Assembly: GCA_003140075.1 (NCBI GenBank)
Contig: PLIO01000240.1
Location: 1-58,491, forward strand
Reading direction: 5' to 3'
Origin: Acidobacteriaceae bacterium
GTDB taxonomy: Bacteria > Acidobacteriota > Terriglobia > Terriglobales > Acidobacteriaceae
Length of the DNA stretch: 58,491 bases
Part shown: positions 16,125 through 25,282 of the stretch, one piece after another
Layout: each line of letters starts with the position of its first letter
Numbering within the stretch: position 1 is the stretch's first letter
Made by a program: the position numbers and the translations under genes
Notes under the pieces: model-generated
Told to the model about the DNA's origin: nothing
The model's database searches: none
Seen by the model: only the letters and a program-made list of their open reading frames with translations

Positions 16125-16859
16125 ATGAAGCGCAATACATGGCTAACGAAAACGTTCATCGGTGGCATGGTCCTGGCGGCGATTGCCAGCACTACCTACG
16201 CCGGTCTGGCAAGCCACACTCTGCACCCGTCCTATGCCTTGGCTGTACTGATTCTGGCTGCGGTAACTTCCCGCATGAAGATCAAACTGCCGGGCATTGA
16301 CGGCAACATGTCGGTCAACCTGCCGTTTCTGCTGATGGCTGTCGTGAATCTATGCGCGTTGGAAGCTGTCTCGATCGCTTGCCTTTCCACGGTGGTGCAG
16401 TGCTGGCCCAAACCGGAGAGCAAGTTCAAACCTGAGCAGATGCTGTTCAACGTGAGCATGATGGCATTCGCAACCAGCGTGGCCAACCTGATCTGGAATG
16501 CGGGCTGGCTGGGCAAGGCTGCGTGGGCGTCGGAACCGCTGATGCTGGCTTCGGCAACCGGCGCTTTCTTCCTGGGGCAGACGGCTCCGGTCGCGGGCAT
16601 CATTAAAGTGGCCGAAGGGGCAGCCATGCGCCGGGTCTGGCTGAGCATCGTACAGCTGTCATTCCCCTATTACGTGGTCAGCGCGGGAATGACTTCGATG
16701 GTGAACCTGGTAGGCCATCGCTGGGGCTGGCAAGCGGCGCTTGTGGTATTCCCGGTCATGTATGGGATTCACCGCTCTTACCGGCTGTACTTTGGCCGGG
16801 AAGCTGAAGGGCTGCTGCAGACCGCACCGCTGGCGCGAGCTGCCAGCGCTGGCCTGTAA
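16125..16859 (+). CDS. Stand-alone membrane sensor module (paralogue of the GGDEF protein's N-terminus)
   Basis: A 244-residue polytopic membrane protein with no output domain. It shares with the N-terminal half of the HD-GYP/GGDEF protein at 7276 the segments KLPGIDGNMSVN, FPYYVVSAG, GWQAALVVFPVMYGIH and RSYRLYFGR, in the same order. Both therefore derive from one membrane module of about 6-7 helices. This copy ends just after the last helix. An AAAGGAG ribosome site precedes the ATG. It follows the S8 protease and may be co-transcribed with it. Function unknown; sensing or modulation of the full-length protein is inference. Confidence 0.8.
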   Translation: MKRNTWLTKTFIGGMVLAAIASTTYAGLASHTLHPSYALAVLILAAVTSRMKIKLPGIDGNMSVNLPFLLMAVVNLCALEAVSIACLSTVVQCWPKPESKFKPEQMLFNVSMMAFATSVANLIWNAGWLGKAAWASEPLMLASATGAFFLGQTAPVAGIIKVAEGAAMRRVWLSIVQLSFPYYVVSAGMTSMVNLVGHRWGWQAALVVFPVMYGIHRSYRLYFGREAEGLLQTAPLARAASAGL

Positions 16860-16957
16860 CTTCCACCAAGCACCAGCCCTTGACCTAACTGGGGCCCTGG
16901 CCTTTTACTCGAGGGCGATAAGAGGATCGCTAAACCTTGCAGATAAGCAATTGAAAG

Positions 16958-17034
16958 TGGGGGCCCCGGGCGGAGTCGAACCGCCGACCAACGGTTTAGG
17001 AAACCGCTGCTCTATCCAACTGAGCTACGGGGCC
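16958..17034 (-). tRNA. tRNA-Arg (anticodon CCU)
   Basis: A complete cloverleaf on the minus strand: acceptor GGCCCCG/CGGGGCC, D-stem GCTC/GAGC, anticodon loop TTCCTAA (CCT), T-arm GGCGG-TTCGACT-CCGCC. The CCA end is encoded (16958-16960). Position 73 is C, an unusual discriminator for an arginine tRNA. It reads AGG codons. Confidence 0.93.
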
Positions 17035-17188
17035 ATCGCGACGTAGCTGATTATCTCACGCTAGTTTACCGAGGCAGGCACTGCGCAAGAGTTGGTCACT
17101 TGGTCCCGAAGTTGTTCACAAGACCCGCTGAGCCGTCCTCAGTTCCAGACCACCGGACCGTGTCCCGCTTCTCATCGACAGCTGTGCC

Positions 17189-18697
17189 CTATTTCGAGCT
17201 ACGCTTAGCCGCGCGCTTCGAGGGCGGAATTCCCCTCTCAGGATTCTCCTTCTCAATTGGGTCGGAGAGTCTGTGCAACGGTTTGTCGCCTGCCGAAGAC
17301 AATTGCGGACCGGTCTCCGGGACGGTCAAACCCTGCGCCGTAAAAGTCGCCTCGCTAAAGGTTGTGCCGGATTTCGCGGCAGCTACCGCGAACACTCCGT
17401 GAGGCACGCCGTTGGTAAAGGCCGTGGCGATGTAGTCGCCGACCATGAGGCCGTTCTGCGAATTCGGCAGCCACCCGAGTTGCATAGCCCCGGTCAGACG
17501 GACGGGGGCGTTCCAAGTCGTTCCGCCGTTGTGGGATGAAATGTAGCCTACGGCGAGCCGGCAAGTCTTAGTCGTGCACTTGCTCACCGGGTAGAAATAA
17601 TAGTGAACCGCAACATGAGCAGTGGACCCGGAAGTAGTTGGATCGATGCCAATTCCAGGAATAAAGTGATCCACCGTGCTGGTCGTGGCGTCGATGGGAA
17701 TTCGCGTCACCGCCGACCAGTGAATGCCGTCAGCGGAGGTGCTGTAAACCAGATCGTTGGTGGAGCAACTGGTGCGGAAGCGGCAATCTTCCCACACCAC
17801 CCAAACCGTACCAGCGCCGTCAATCGCCGCAGAAGGTAGCGGGCCGCTGCGGATTCCGCCGGCATCGAGATGAGCCTGAATGTTGGAGACCGTGACGGGA
17901 GCGGACCAGGACGCACCTCCGTTGGTCGAGGTGAAAGCGGAAATCCCGGAAGTTTCGATGGGCACTACGACGGTGCCATTGGGCTGCACCAGAGGTTGTC
18001 CGCCGATGCCGTCGGCGTGGTTCGCGGTCGCGGTCGCCGGACCCCAGGTCAGGCCTCCATCGGTCGACGTGCTCATCAGAATCCCGTCCCCGGTATCGGG
18101 ATTGTCCCACTCCACGTAGCAGTTGCCATAGAACGGGCTGGTGGAGGTGCTGTCACAAACAATCCAGTTCTTGTCGGAGCTATCCACCTTCGGGGTCACG
18201 CTGACCGGATTGTCCCAGGTGAAACCTCCGTCTGTCGATCGGCTCACCGTCACGGCCGTGGTGGTGGTCGTGTTCGAGATGGGCAGCGTAGCGATCATCC
18301 ACACGGCGTGTTTGGCGTCATAGGCGACCGCGGGATCGCTGGCCGCATCGTAAGGACCGCCGCCATTTCCGGTGGTCAAGCCGGGGAGAAATCCGTGTGT
18401 CCAGGTGCTGCCGCCGTCAGTGGAAGTGGCCCATCCAATGGCGGTGGCGCCGCCTGGGGCAATGCGTCCGGTCTGAAACGCGGCCACCTCCGTTGCGCCA
18501 TTGGCTAGCACATGCGGCTCAACTTCGGTCGCGTGCTGGCCCGGACCAACGGTGAAAGGATCGGAACTGATCTCTGTGAGCGTGACCGCAGCAGTGTCCT
18601 GAGCATGTGCGCCTACAAGCGACAGGCAGAGACCCAGCACCGTCGCACAGGCAAGCAGAGAGAATCCACAGAAACGACCAGCCGGAGTTCGATTCAT
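17189..18697 (-). CDS. Secreted Asp-box (BNR/sialidase-like) repeat protein
   Basis: A 502-residue exported protein: signal peptide (about 1-32, ending near GAHAQD) and at least five Asp-box motifs of the SxDGGxTW type (STDGGSTW, STDGGFTW, STDGGLTW, STNGGASW, SHNGGTTW), the signature of the sialidase/BNR beta-propeller. True sialidases also need an arginine triad and a Glu/Tyr pair, which I cannot confirm here. It is probably a secreted glycan-active or binding protein. ATG 18697 (MNRTPAG) precedes the signal peptide. The C-terminus is Lys/Arg rich (KRAAKRSSK). It stands alone between the tRNA and a membrane protein gene. Confidence 0.78.
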   Translation of the reverse strand: MNRTPAGRFCGFSLLACATVLGLCLSLVGAHAQDTAAVTLTEISSDPFTVGPGQHATEVEPHVLANGATEVAAFQTGRIAPGGATAIGWATSTDGGSTWTHGFLPGLTTGNGGGPYDAASDPAVAYDAKHAVWMIATLPISNTTTTTAVTVSRSTDGGFTWDNPVSVTPKVDSSDKNWIVCDSTSTSPFYGNCYVEWDNPDTGDGILMSTSTDGGLTWGPATATANHADGIGGQPLVQPNGTVVVPIETSGISAFTSTNGGASWSAPVTVSNIQAHLDAGGIRSGPLPSAAIDGAGTVWVVWEDCRFRTSCSTNDLVYSTSADGIHWSAVTRIPIDATTSTVDHFIPGIGIDPTTSGSTAHVAVHYYFYPVSKCTTKTCRLAVGYISSHNGGTTWNAPVRLTGAMQLGWLPNSQNGLMVGDYIATAFTNGVPHGVFAVAAAKSGTTFSEATFTAQGLTVPETGPQLSSAGDKPLHRLSDPIEKENPERGIPPSKRAAKRSSK

Positions 18698-18910
18698 CGG
18701 AATTTTGTCCTCAGATATGGAGAATGGCTTACACAGAGTTGCTTCCCTGAATGGCAGGACATTCGTGGACAACAACGATGCACGGTAGTAGCGACCGTGC
18801 CGCTGAAGATATCGCGGAATCTCAGACCCTGTCAATGTGAACGTTCTTGCAACTTCGGCGCGCGGAGTATCCGCGCAGGTTTGACTGCCGGTGTTTTGAA
18901 AGGCTACTCC

Positions 18911-20593
18911 TTAGCTTGCCCGAGTCTGTACGAACACGATCGCCACATCGTCCCTGTAGATCGGCTGCCAACCGGTGGTTTCCAGCAGAATGCTCGCTAG
19001 GGCGGAGTCCTTGGGCAGGACAACACAAGCAGGCTTGTGCTCCTGAAGAAACTCTTGCCAGCCTGGCTCAACATGCATCATCCTCAAGTAAGACTTTAGA
19101 AACTCCTCGCCGTACAGATCGTGGCGGTCGTCGAGCACGACTTTCTCTCGCGGATAAAGCCGATAGATTAGATATCCGCCCCAGGAATCGGGACTGAGCA
19201 CCGGGCCCCGCACATTGTTCCGCTCCAGATAATTCACCGCTTCAACCGGGAAACGCTTGGCATCGAAGTGGGCATCCGCGAGCTGCCTGCCACCGAACCT
19301 GCCGCCATGAACCACGATCCCGCAGGCGAGAAGGATTGCCGCCACCGGCCAAACATGACCCTTTAGGCTGCGGTCGATCGAGTGCATTCGATCGAGGAAC
19401 GGTGTGGACGCGACGCTGGGAGAGTCCAATCCGATTCGTCGGCTGAGTTTCTTTCTAAATCCCCCCGCAAGCCTTGCCGTCGCATCCGACAACCACGGTG
19501 CCATCACCAGAATCAAGAGCAGGGACGACACCGGAATATTCCGCGAAGCATACAGGCCGGAATATACGGCAAAAAGAACCACCAGGAATTGGCTCGGGCG
19601 TGTCTCTCTTTCCCGTCTCCTCGCTGCCAATGCCACCAACGTGAGCAGCGGCAACCCCGCAAAGCACTTCTGTGCGACACCGTGAAAATTCGGCGATTGA
19701 AACTCGTCGATGTGATCCATCAGGAAGCGATTGGAAAGATAGCGATAGATGTGAACGTGCAGTTTCCAGCCGTAAGGATTCACGAACGTTGCCAACGCGC
19801 TTAACAGGCCGGTAAACGCCAGAACTCTAGCGCGCTTCCCTGCCCGGATGTTTCGCAGAGCGCCGTCGAAGCGATCTCCCGGGGAGCGCAACGATTGCCA
19901 GACCGCACTGATCCAGTAGATTCCGAGAAGCACAAAGCCGACCAGAAATCCGCCGTGCAAGTTAACCCACGCAACCATCAGCAGTGGCAGCAACCAGAGC
20001 GGCCAAGTGCGATGGGATTTCATCTCGGCCGCTGAGGGCGCGGAGGAATCGGAATCAGAGTAGCGGCAACCCTGCTCCGATGATTCCAGAATCCAAAACC
20101 AGGCCACCGTGAACAACCAGCTCACCACGTGGGGGCGCGCCAGAAAATGGATCGTCGCCGCCGATGCCGCGAGCAGAACCAGCACCAAGGCCAGAAGAAA
20201 ATTAGTATTTCGCCGCAGGAGCAGGCGAAACGTCCACGAGAATGTTGTGGCGATTATCAAAGCCGTGAAAAGCACGACTGCGTTCAGGCCCGCCGCAGTG
20301 TCCAACCAGCCGACGAGCAAGTCGTAGAGCCACTCCCATGCGAACCAGGGCTGGCCAGCCATCGTCGACGAAAATGGATCGGCGCGGGGGATCGCATGAG
20401 TCGAGAGAATCAGCTGTCCGGTGCGAATGTGCCAGCCGATTCCAGCATCTCCTAACAGCCGCACCGACAGGTTTGTGAATACGAGCAGCCCCAGGAGTGC
20501 GGCGAAAATCAAGTCACCCACGGACGGGAGCAGCCACCGCACCCACGCCGGTTGCAGGGTTTCGGCGGCGGAACTTGTGGAGTCGATTGCCAT
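18911..20593 (-). CDS. Polytopic membrane protein, GT-C glycosyltransferase-like
   Basis: A 560-residue protein with about ten or more hydrophobic helices. The first extracytoplasmic loop contains GDAGIGWHIRTGQLIL, IPRADPFSS and PWFAWEWLYDLL, the pattern D..WH...G..IL / D.FS / W.EWL seen in GT-C-type lipid-linked-sugar glycosyltransferase relatives. A soluble C-terminal domain follows (about 450-560, with PVLSPDSWGGYLIYRLYP and VVLDDRHDLYG). Catalytic function is inferred only from this loop. ATG 20593 lies 26 nt from the divergent NDH-2 start, so both promoters must overlap. Confidence 0.7.
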   Translation of the reverse strand: MAIDSTSSAAETLQPAWVRWLLPSVGDLIFAALLGLLVFTNLSVRLLGDAGIGWHIRTGQLILSTHAIPRADPFSSTMAGQPWFAWEWLYDLLVGWLDTAAGLNAVVLFTALIIATTFSWTFRLLLRRNTNFLLALVLVLLAASAATIHFLARPHVVSWLFTVAWFWILESSEQGCRYSDSDSSAPSAAEMKSHRTWPLWLLPLLMVAWVNLHGGFLVGFVLLGIYWISAVWQSLRSPGDRFDGALRNIRAGKRARVLAFTGLLSALATFVNPYGWKLHVHIYRYLSNRFLMDHIDEFQSPNFHGVAQKCFAGLPLLTLVALAARRRERETRPSQFLVVLFAVYSGLYASRNIPVSSLLLILVMAPWLSDATARLAGGFRKKLSRRIGLDSPSVASTPFLDRMHSIDRSLKGHVWPVAAILLACGIVVHGGRFGGRQLADAHFDAKRFPVEAVNYLERNNVRGPVLSPDSWGGYLIYRLYPREKVVLDDRHDLYGEEFLKSYLRMMHVEPGWQEFLQEHKPACVVLPKDSALASILLETTGWQPIYRDDVAIVFVQTRAS

Positions 20594-20619
20594 CGCGCTG
20601 AATCTTATAGAGTGGGGCG

Positions 20620-21996
20620 ATGAACGGCAACAGTACACATCAAGCGGCGCACCGGGTGGTGATCGTGGGGGCGGGCTTTGGTGGCCTCAATGCCGCCGAA
20701 CGCTTGGCTCGTTCGTCCGCAAGAATCACGGTTATCGATCGAAAAAATCACCACACTTTTCAGCCGTTGCTCTATCAGGTAGCCACCGCGGGCCTTTCCC
20801 CAGGCGAGATCACTGCACCGATCCGGTCTATTTTGAGCCATCACAAGAACGTCGAAGTGCTACTCGCCGAGGTGACCGGCTTCGACCTGGAACGGCGAAT
20901 AGTGAAAACCGGAGATCAGGAGATTTCTTACGACTCCCTGATCGTCGCCGCCGGCGCCAGCCACGCCTACTTTGGTCACGATGAATGGGAAGCTCTGGCC
21001 CCGGGACTCAAGACCATCGAGGACGCGCTCGAAATCCGTCGCCGCGTTCTGCTGGCCTTCGAACTCGCCGAGCGCCGCGCCTTTGCCGGCGAGAGCTGTG
21101 ACCCGCTGAATTTTGTGGTGGTTGGCGCCGGACCTACGGGAGTTGAACTGGCCGGGACTCTTGCGGAAATCTGCCGCCACGCTCTGGCTCACGACTTCCG
21201 GTCGATCGATCCGGCGCGCACTCGCATTCATCTCATCGAAGGCGGGCAGCATGTGCTTCCGGCCTATCCCGAAGATCTCTCACGCAGCGCGCTCGAACAA
21301 CTGCAGCGCCTGGGCGTGGAAGTGATTACCTCCGCCCTGGTCACTCGGATCGAGCCGGGAGTGATCTGTATGGGCGAAACGCGGATGGACGCAGCAGTCA
21401 TCTTGTGGGCTGCCGGCGTGGCTGCTTCGCCGCTCGGCAAGAAGCTGGGCGTGCCGGTGGACCGCGCCGGACGTGTGCTGGTCGATCCCGATCTCAGCAT
21501 TCCCGGCCATCCGAAGGTTTTCGTTATCGGAGACCTGGCCGCTCTGAAAGACGCGTCGGGCAAAATGCTGCCCGGCGTGGCGCCGGTGGCAATCCTCGAA
21601 GGGCGTTATGTCGCCAAACTGATTCGCCGACAAATAGAACTTAACCGAGCCTCCGCCTCTGAGCCGGAACCCGCGTCCCGCACGGCTTTTCACTACTATG
21701 ACAAAGGGAGCCTGGCGACGATTGGCCGCGCTGCCGCGGTGGCGCAGTTTGGCAAGATTCACATTTCTGGCTTCCTGGCATGGCTGGCGTGGTTGTTCGT
21801 GCATATTTTGTTTCTGATCGGTTTCCGCAATCGAGTGTTGGTTTTCATCCAGTGGGCGTGGTCCTACTTCACTTACGAACGCAGCGCTCGCTTGATTACC
21901 GGGAGCACGGTACTCCCGGGATGGGGTAGGGTCGGCCCTGGAGAACCTGGAAATAGCGAGGCCGAACAAGAAATGTCTACCGCAATGGACAAATGA
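20620..21996 (+). CDS. ndh: Type II NADH:quinone oxidoreductase (NDH-2)
   Basis: A 458-residue flavoprotein with two Rossmann motifs: VIVGAGFGGLNAAERLA (FAD, about 13-30) and VVVGAGPTGVELAGTLAE (NADH, about 166-183), the QPLLYQVATAGLSPGEI segment and the FAD-binding VIGDLAALKD. A C-terminal region with hydrophobic stretches (GFLAWLAWLFVHILFLIGF) anchors it to the membrane face. It passes electrons from NADH to menaquinone without proton pumping. Divergent from the GT-C-like gene. NfeD follows 16 nt later and may be co-transcribed. Confidence 0.92.
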   Translation: MNGNSTHQAAHRVVIVGAGFGGLNAAERLARSSARITVIDRKNHHTFQPLLYQVATAGLSPGEITAPIRSILSHHKNVEVLLAEVTGFDLERRIVKTGDQEISYDSLIVAAGASHAYFGHDEWEALAPGLKTIEDALEIRRRVLLAFELAERRAFAGESCDPLNFVVVGAGPTGVELAGTLAEICRHALAHDFRSIDPARTRIHLIEGGQHVLPAYPEDLSRSALEQLQRLGVEVITSALVTRIEPGVICMGETRMDAAVILWAAGVAASPLGKKLGVPVDRAGRVLVDPDLSIPGHPKVFVIGDLAALKDASGKMLPGVAPVAILEGRYVAKLIRRQIELNRASASEPEPASRTAFHYYDKGSLATIGRAAAVAQFGKIHISGFLAWLAWLFVHILFLIGFRNRVLVFIQWAWSYFTYERSARLITGSTVLPGWGRVGPGEPGNSEAEQEMSTAMDK

Positions 21997-22012
21997 GAGT
22001 AACAATATTCCT

Positions 22013-23344
22013 ATGGGCGATTGTCGATTCACTAAAAGCAACCCAGTCTTGCGGATTGTTTTCGGGCTCGTGGCGGCCCTTGTTCTCAGTTCTGTCTGCT
22101 CCGCCGAAATCCTGAAAGTCGTAGTCAACGACACGATTCAGCCCATCACCGAGGAATATATTGGCAGGGCCATCGACGAGGCGCAGCGGCGAAATGACGA
22201 AGCTGTATTGATCGAAATCAATACGCCGGGCGGGCTGGTCGAATCGACCCGCGAGATCATCCAGAAGATCACGAACTCCTCCGTTCCCGTCATCCTCTAC
22301 GTGACACCCAGCGGCAGCCGCGCCGCGTCTGCCGGATTTTTCATCCTCGAATCGGCGGACATCGCCGCCATGGCGCCCGGAACGAACACCGGCGCGGCGC
22401 ACCCCGTTATTCTCGGCGGCGGCCAGCTGGACGATGTGATGAAACAGAAAATGGAAAACGACGCGGCCGCCCTGATGCGTTCGGTAGCCGCCCGGCGCGG
22501 ACGCAACGTGGACGTCGCGGAAAGCACTGTGCGCCAGTCCAAATCGTTTACCGAACAGGAAGCGCTTTCACTGCACTTAATCGACTACGTGGCTTCGAAC
22601 GAGGACGATCTTTTTCGCCAGATGGAAGGCAAGTCCTTTAAGCGTTTCAACGGGCAGGAGGTCACGCTCAAGCTGACCGGTCAGCCCATCGTCCCGTTCG
22701 GCCTGACCTTAAAGGAACGCATCCTGGGCTATTTGATGGACCCGAACATCGCATTCATTTTTCTCGCGATCGGCGCCCTCGCGCTTTATGCCGAATTCAA
22801 CCATCCCGGTGCGGTGGTTCCGGGGACTGTGGGCATCGTGTTCATCTTGATTGCGGCGTTTGCTCTGAATTTGCTGCCTACGCGATTTGCCGCCCTGGTG
22901 CTGATTCTGGGGGCGTTTGCCTTGTTCGCCGCGGAAGCGAAGTTTGCCAGCCACGGCGTGCTCACGATTGGCGGCATCACGCTGCTTACGCTGGGAGGGT
23001 TACTGCTGGTGGATTCACCGATCCCGGAAATGCGGGTCCATTTACTGACGGCGCTTGCGGTAAGTATTCCGTTGGGATTAATTACCGCATTCCTGATGGC
23101 GCTTGCTTTCAAGGCCAGACGAAACAAGGTTGTAACTGGAAGGGAGGGTCTTGTGGGCGAAACCGGCATCGCCCAAACTGTGCTTTCTCCCCGCGGAAAG
23201 ATATTTGTGCACGGCGAACTTTGGGATGCCGTCGCATCCTCCGAGGTGTCGGTAGGGAAGTCCGTGGTAGTGCGCCGGATCGACGGACTTCTGCTACAGG
23301 TCGACCCGCTGGTCGCGACCGGAGCTGTGGCAGTTTCTTCCTGA
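22013..23344 (+). CDS. NfeD-family membrane serine protease (long form, ClpP class)
   Basis: A 443-residue protein: signal sequence, an N-terminal ClpP-class protease domain (about 35-235) with NTPGGLVESTREI and the nucleophile-elbow segment SRAASAGFFI, several transmembrane helices (about 245-375), and a C-terminal NfeD OB-fold domain (about 385-440, GLVGETGIAQTVLSPRGKIFV). This is the full-length NfeD type, a Ser/Lys-dyad protease that cleaves stomatin-type proteins in archaeal homologues. The adjacent downstream gene encodes a slipin, the classical partner. Start codon ATG 22013. Confidence 0.9.
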   Translation: MGDCRFTKSNPVLRIVFGLVAALVLSSVCSAEILKVVVNDTIQPITEEYIGRAIDEAQRRNDEAVLIEINTPGGLVESTREIIQKITNSSVPVILYVTPSGSRAASAGFFILESADIAAMAPGTNTGAAHPVILGGGQLDDVMKQKMENDAAALMRSVAARRGRNVDVAESTVRQSKSFTEQEALSLHLIDYVASNEDDLFRQMEGKSFKRFNGQEVTLKLTGQPIVPFGLTLKERILGYLMDPNIAFIFLAIGALALYAEFNHPGAVVPGTVGIVFILIAAFALNLLPTRFAALVLILGAFALFAAEAKFASHGVLTIGGITLLTLGGLLLVDSPIPEMRVHLLTALAVSIPLGLITAFLMALAFKARRNKVVTGREGLVGETGIAQTVLSPRGKIFVHGELWDAVASSEVSVGKSVVVRRIDGLLLQVDPLVATGAVAVSS

Positions 23345-23487
23345 TTGAGTCGTCTCTGATTGAAACGTCCCCGAAATCGTGCACCAACGCAGGCAACCGG
23401 CTGCGTCCGAATTCCGCGCCCTTGTCGCGCCATTGCGTTACAATCCGCCTCAGTGGCACTTGTGTGTTTCGAAGTGTGGAGGTAGAG

Positions 23488-24285
23488 ATGGAATTCTTTG
23501 GGCTTGGTTTCTTCGGCATTGCCGCCGTCGTCATCGCTCTGTATTTTCTGAGTTCGATCAAGATTCTCGCTGAATATGAACGTGGAGTGATTTTTCGTTT
23601 TGGCCATTTGTATCCGAGGGCGAAGGGGCCCGGGGTCATTTTGGTGCTAGCTCCCATGGACCGCATCGTGCGCGTCTCGCTGCGGCAGGAAGCGCTCGAA
23701 GTGCCGCCGCAAGACATCATCACCCGCGACAACGTTACGCTCAAGGTGAACGCCGTCATCTTCCTGCGCGTGATCGATCCCAACAAGGCCGTGGTGGAAG
23801 TTTCCAACTACGTCTATCAGACTTCGCAGTTTGCGCAGACCACACTGCGCTCCGTGCTGGGCGAGCAGGAACTCGACGAACTTCTCGCGCACCGCGAAAA
23901 GATCAATCTGCGCCTGCAGAGCATTCTTGACCAGCACACGTCGCCGTGGGGTGTGAAAGTGACCAACGTCGAGGTGAAGCAAGTCGACATGCCAGAATCC
24001 ATGCTGCGCGCCATGGCCAAGCAGGCCGAGGCGGAGCGCGAAAAGCGGTCCAAGATTATTCACGCTGAGGGCGAGTTCTCGGCCGCGCAGCGACTGGTGG
24101 ACGCCGCCCACCTCCTGGCCACCGAACCGGTCAGCGTGCAACTGCGCTACCTGCAGACATTGACCGAAATCGGCGTCGAAAAAAACACCACCGTCATCTT
24201 CCCCGTGCCGGTCGACTTTTTCTCGGGCCTGCAGAAGATGCTGGGCAAGGCTGACGACACGACGCCAGCCGCTAAATCGGCCTAG
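23488..24285 (+). CDS. Slipin / stomatin-like SPFH-domain protein
   Basis: A 265-residue protein: N-terminal membrane hairpin (about 3-24), SPFH/band-7 domain (ILAEYERGVIFRFGHLYPRAKGPG, RVSLRQEALEVPPQDIITRDNV, VLGEQELDELLAHREKIN), a coiled-coil with KQAEAEREKRSKIIHAEGE, and a C-terminal oligomerisation segment. Slipins form ring-like membrane scaffolds and pair with NfeD proteases, whose gene is upstream. A strong ribosome site GGAGGTAGAG precedes ATG 23488. The 143-nt gap from nfeD contains no further gene. Confidence 0.93.
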   Translation: MEFFGLGFFGIAAVVIALYFLSSIKILAEYERGVIFRFGHLYPRAKGPGVILVLAPMDRIVRVSLRQEALEVPPQDIITRDNVTLKVNAVIFLRVIDPNKAVVEVSNYVYQTSQFAQTTLRSVLGEQELDELLAHREKINLRLQSILDQHTSPWGVKVTNVEVKQVDMPESMLRAMAKQAEAEREKRSKIIHAEGEFSAAQRLVDAAHLLATEPVSVQLRYLQTLTEIGVEKNTTVIFPVPVDFFSGLQKMLGKADDTTPAAKSA

Positions 24286-24345
24286 GTGCGAGCGGCTTCA
24301 GCAAACGGCGAATGCTCCTGTGCAAAGTTTGCTTCGCCGCACGGC

Positions 24346-24364
24346 AAGAGTTGCGCCAACTCTT
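24346..24364 (+). promoter_or_regulatory. Hairpin abutting the ribosome site of the SPOR gene
   Basis: AAGAGTTG / CAACTCTT, a perfect 8-bp inverted repeat with a CGC loop, immediately followed by the GAGGAG ribosome site (24365-24370). It could position or occlude the ribosome, or be incidental. Confidence 0.4.
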
Positions 24365-24375
24365 GAGGAGTGGTT

Positions 24376-25026
24376 ATGGCTTCGTCACAGGATACTGAAA
24401 TCACGCTGGGCACGGCGAAACTGCTGGGCTTATTCTTCGGTCTGGTAACGATCTGCGCCGTCTTTTTCGCGCTCGGCTACACGCTCGGGCGCAAGGCTGA
24501 CACCGGAGCCGTTATGGCGAGCGGGATGACTCCGCCACAAACCGCACCCAATGGCTCGAAGCCAGCCGGCGCTGGGGCCGCTCCTTCCCCGACCCCGATG
24601 ACGTTCTATAAGGCCGTCGAACAACAGCAGGCAAACGCGCAACTGACGCCCGCTTCCGCCGATGCGGGAGGCAACGGCGTTGGGACTGCAGGACAACCAT
24701 CTTCGGGACAAGGGGCAGCGTCCTCCCCGGGAGCTCCCGCCGGAACAACTGCGCAGCCTGCACTGGCCAGCAACCCTCCAGATCCCATGGCGGCTATTCC
24801 GGGCACCGGTTACTTTGTGCAGGTTGCGGCGGTGAGTAAGCAGGACGATGCCGAGGCCTTGGTGGATGCCCTCAAGAAGAAACAGTATCCCGCTTTTGTA
24901 GCCAACAATTCGGCCACCGACAGATTGTTTCGCGTGCAGGTCGGCCCTTTCGCCGACAGCAAGGAGGCCGAAGGCATGCGCTCACGGTTGGTCAATGACG
25001 GATACAACCCGATCCTCAAGAAATGA
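24376..25026 (+). CDS. SPOR-domain membrane protein
   Basis: A 216-residue protein: short cytoplasmic N-terminus, one transmembrane helix (about 12-38), a low-complexity Pro/Gly/Ala/Ser linker, and a C-terminal SPOR domain (about 143-214) with YFVQVAAVSKQDDAEALVDALKKK and FRVQVGPFADSKEAE. SPOR domains bind denuded glycan strands at division septa, so a role in cell division or wall remodelling is likely. ATG 24376 is chosen over the upstream GTG because the GAGGAG site is correctly spaced from it. The stop overlaps the next gene (ATGA). Confidence 0.9.
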   Translation: MASSQDTEITLGTAKLLGLFFGLVTICAVFFALGYTLGRKADTGAVMASGMTPPQTAPNGSKPAGAGAAPSPTPMTFYKAVEQQQANAQLTPASADAGGNGVGTAGQPSSGQGAASSPGAPAGTTAQPALASNPPDPMAAIPGTGYFVQVAAVSKQDDAEALVDALKKKQYPAFVANNSATDRLFRVQVGPFADSKEAEGMRSRLVNDGYNPILKK

Positions 25027-25259
25027 AGCCTTCGACCGCTGGTGAACGCCTGGTAAATCGTCGCGTGATTTTCAAACTGCACGGCATGGGCCCACTCGAC
25101 GCGACCGTTCTAAAACAAGACGAAGCCGGTTATTGGGTACGCGGTGGCACTCTGGCCGGCAAACTCGACGAATCCAATTGTTCGTTGCCGGACAGCGATG
25201 TGCGCTACCTTGAATTCAGCCGCATCGAATGGCTGCGGGCTCCGCGACAGCGGACCTGA
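25023..25259 (+). CDS. Conserved hypothetical protein (78 aa)
   Basis: A 78-residue soluble protein beginning MKPSTAGERLVNRRVIFKLH, with two short beta-rich segments (DATVLKQDEAGYWVRGG and VRYLEFSRIEWLRAP). I do not recognise the family. It overlaps the SPOR gene by 4 nt (ATGA), which implies coupled translation and a related role. The strand pattern might be an SH3-like or Sm-like barrel; that is speculation. Confidence 0.7.
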   Translation: MKPSTAGERLVNRRVIFKLHGMGPLDATVLKQDEAGYWVRGGTLAGKLDESNCSLPDSDVRYLEFSRIEWLRAPRQRT

Positions 25260-25282
25260 CGGTCTGCTTGGTGACCCTATAG

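Noticed and set aside
17189-18697. True sialidase
   Set aside because: Asp-boxes are present but the arginine triad and catalytic Glu/Tyr pair could not be confirmed, so only a BNR-type protein is claimed.
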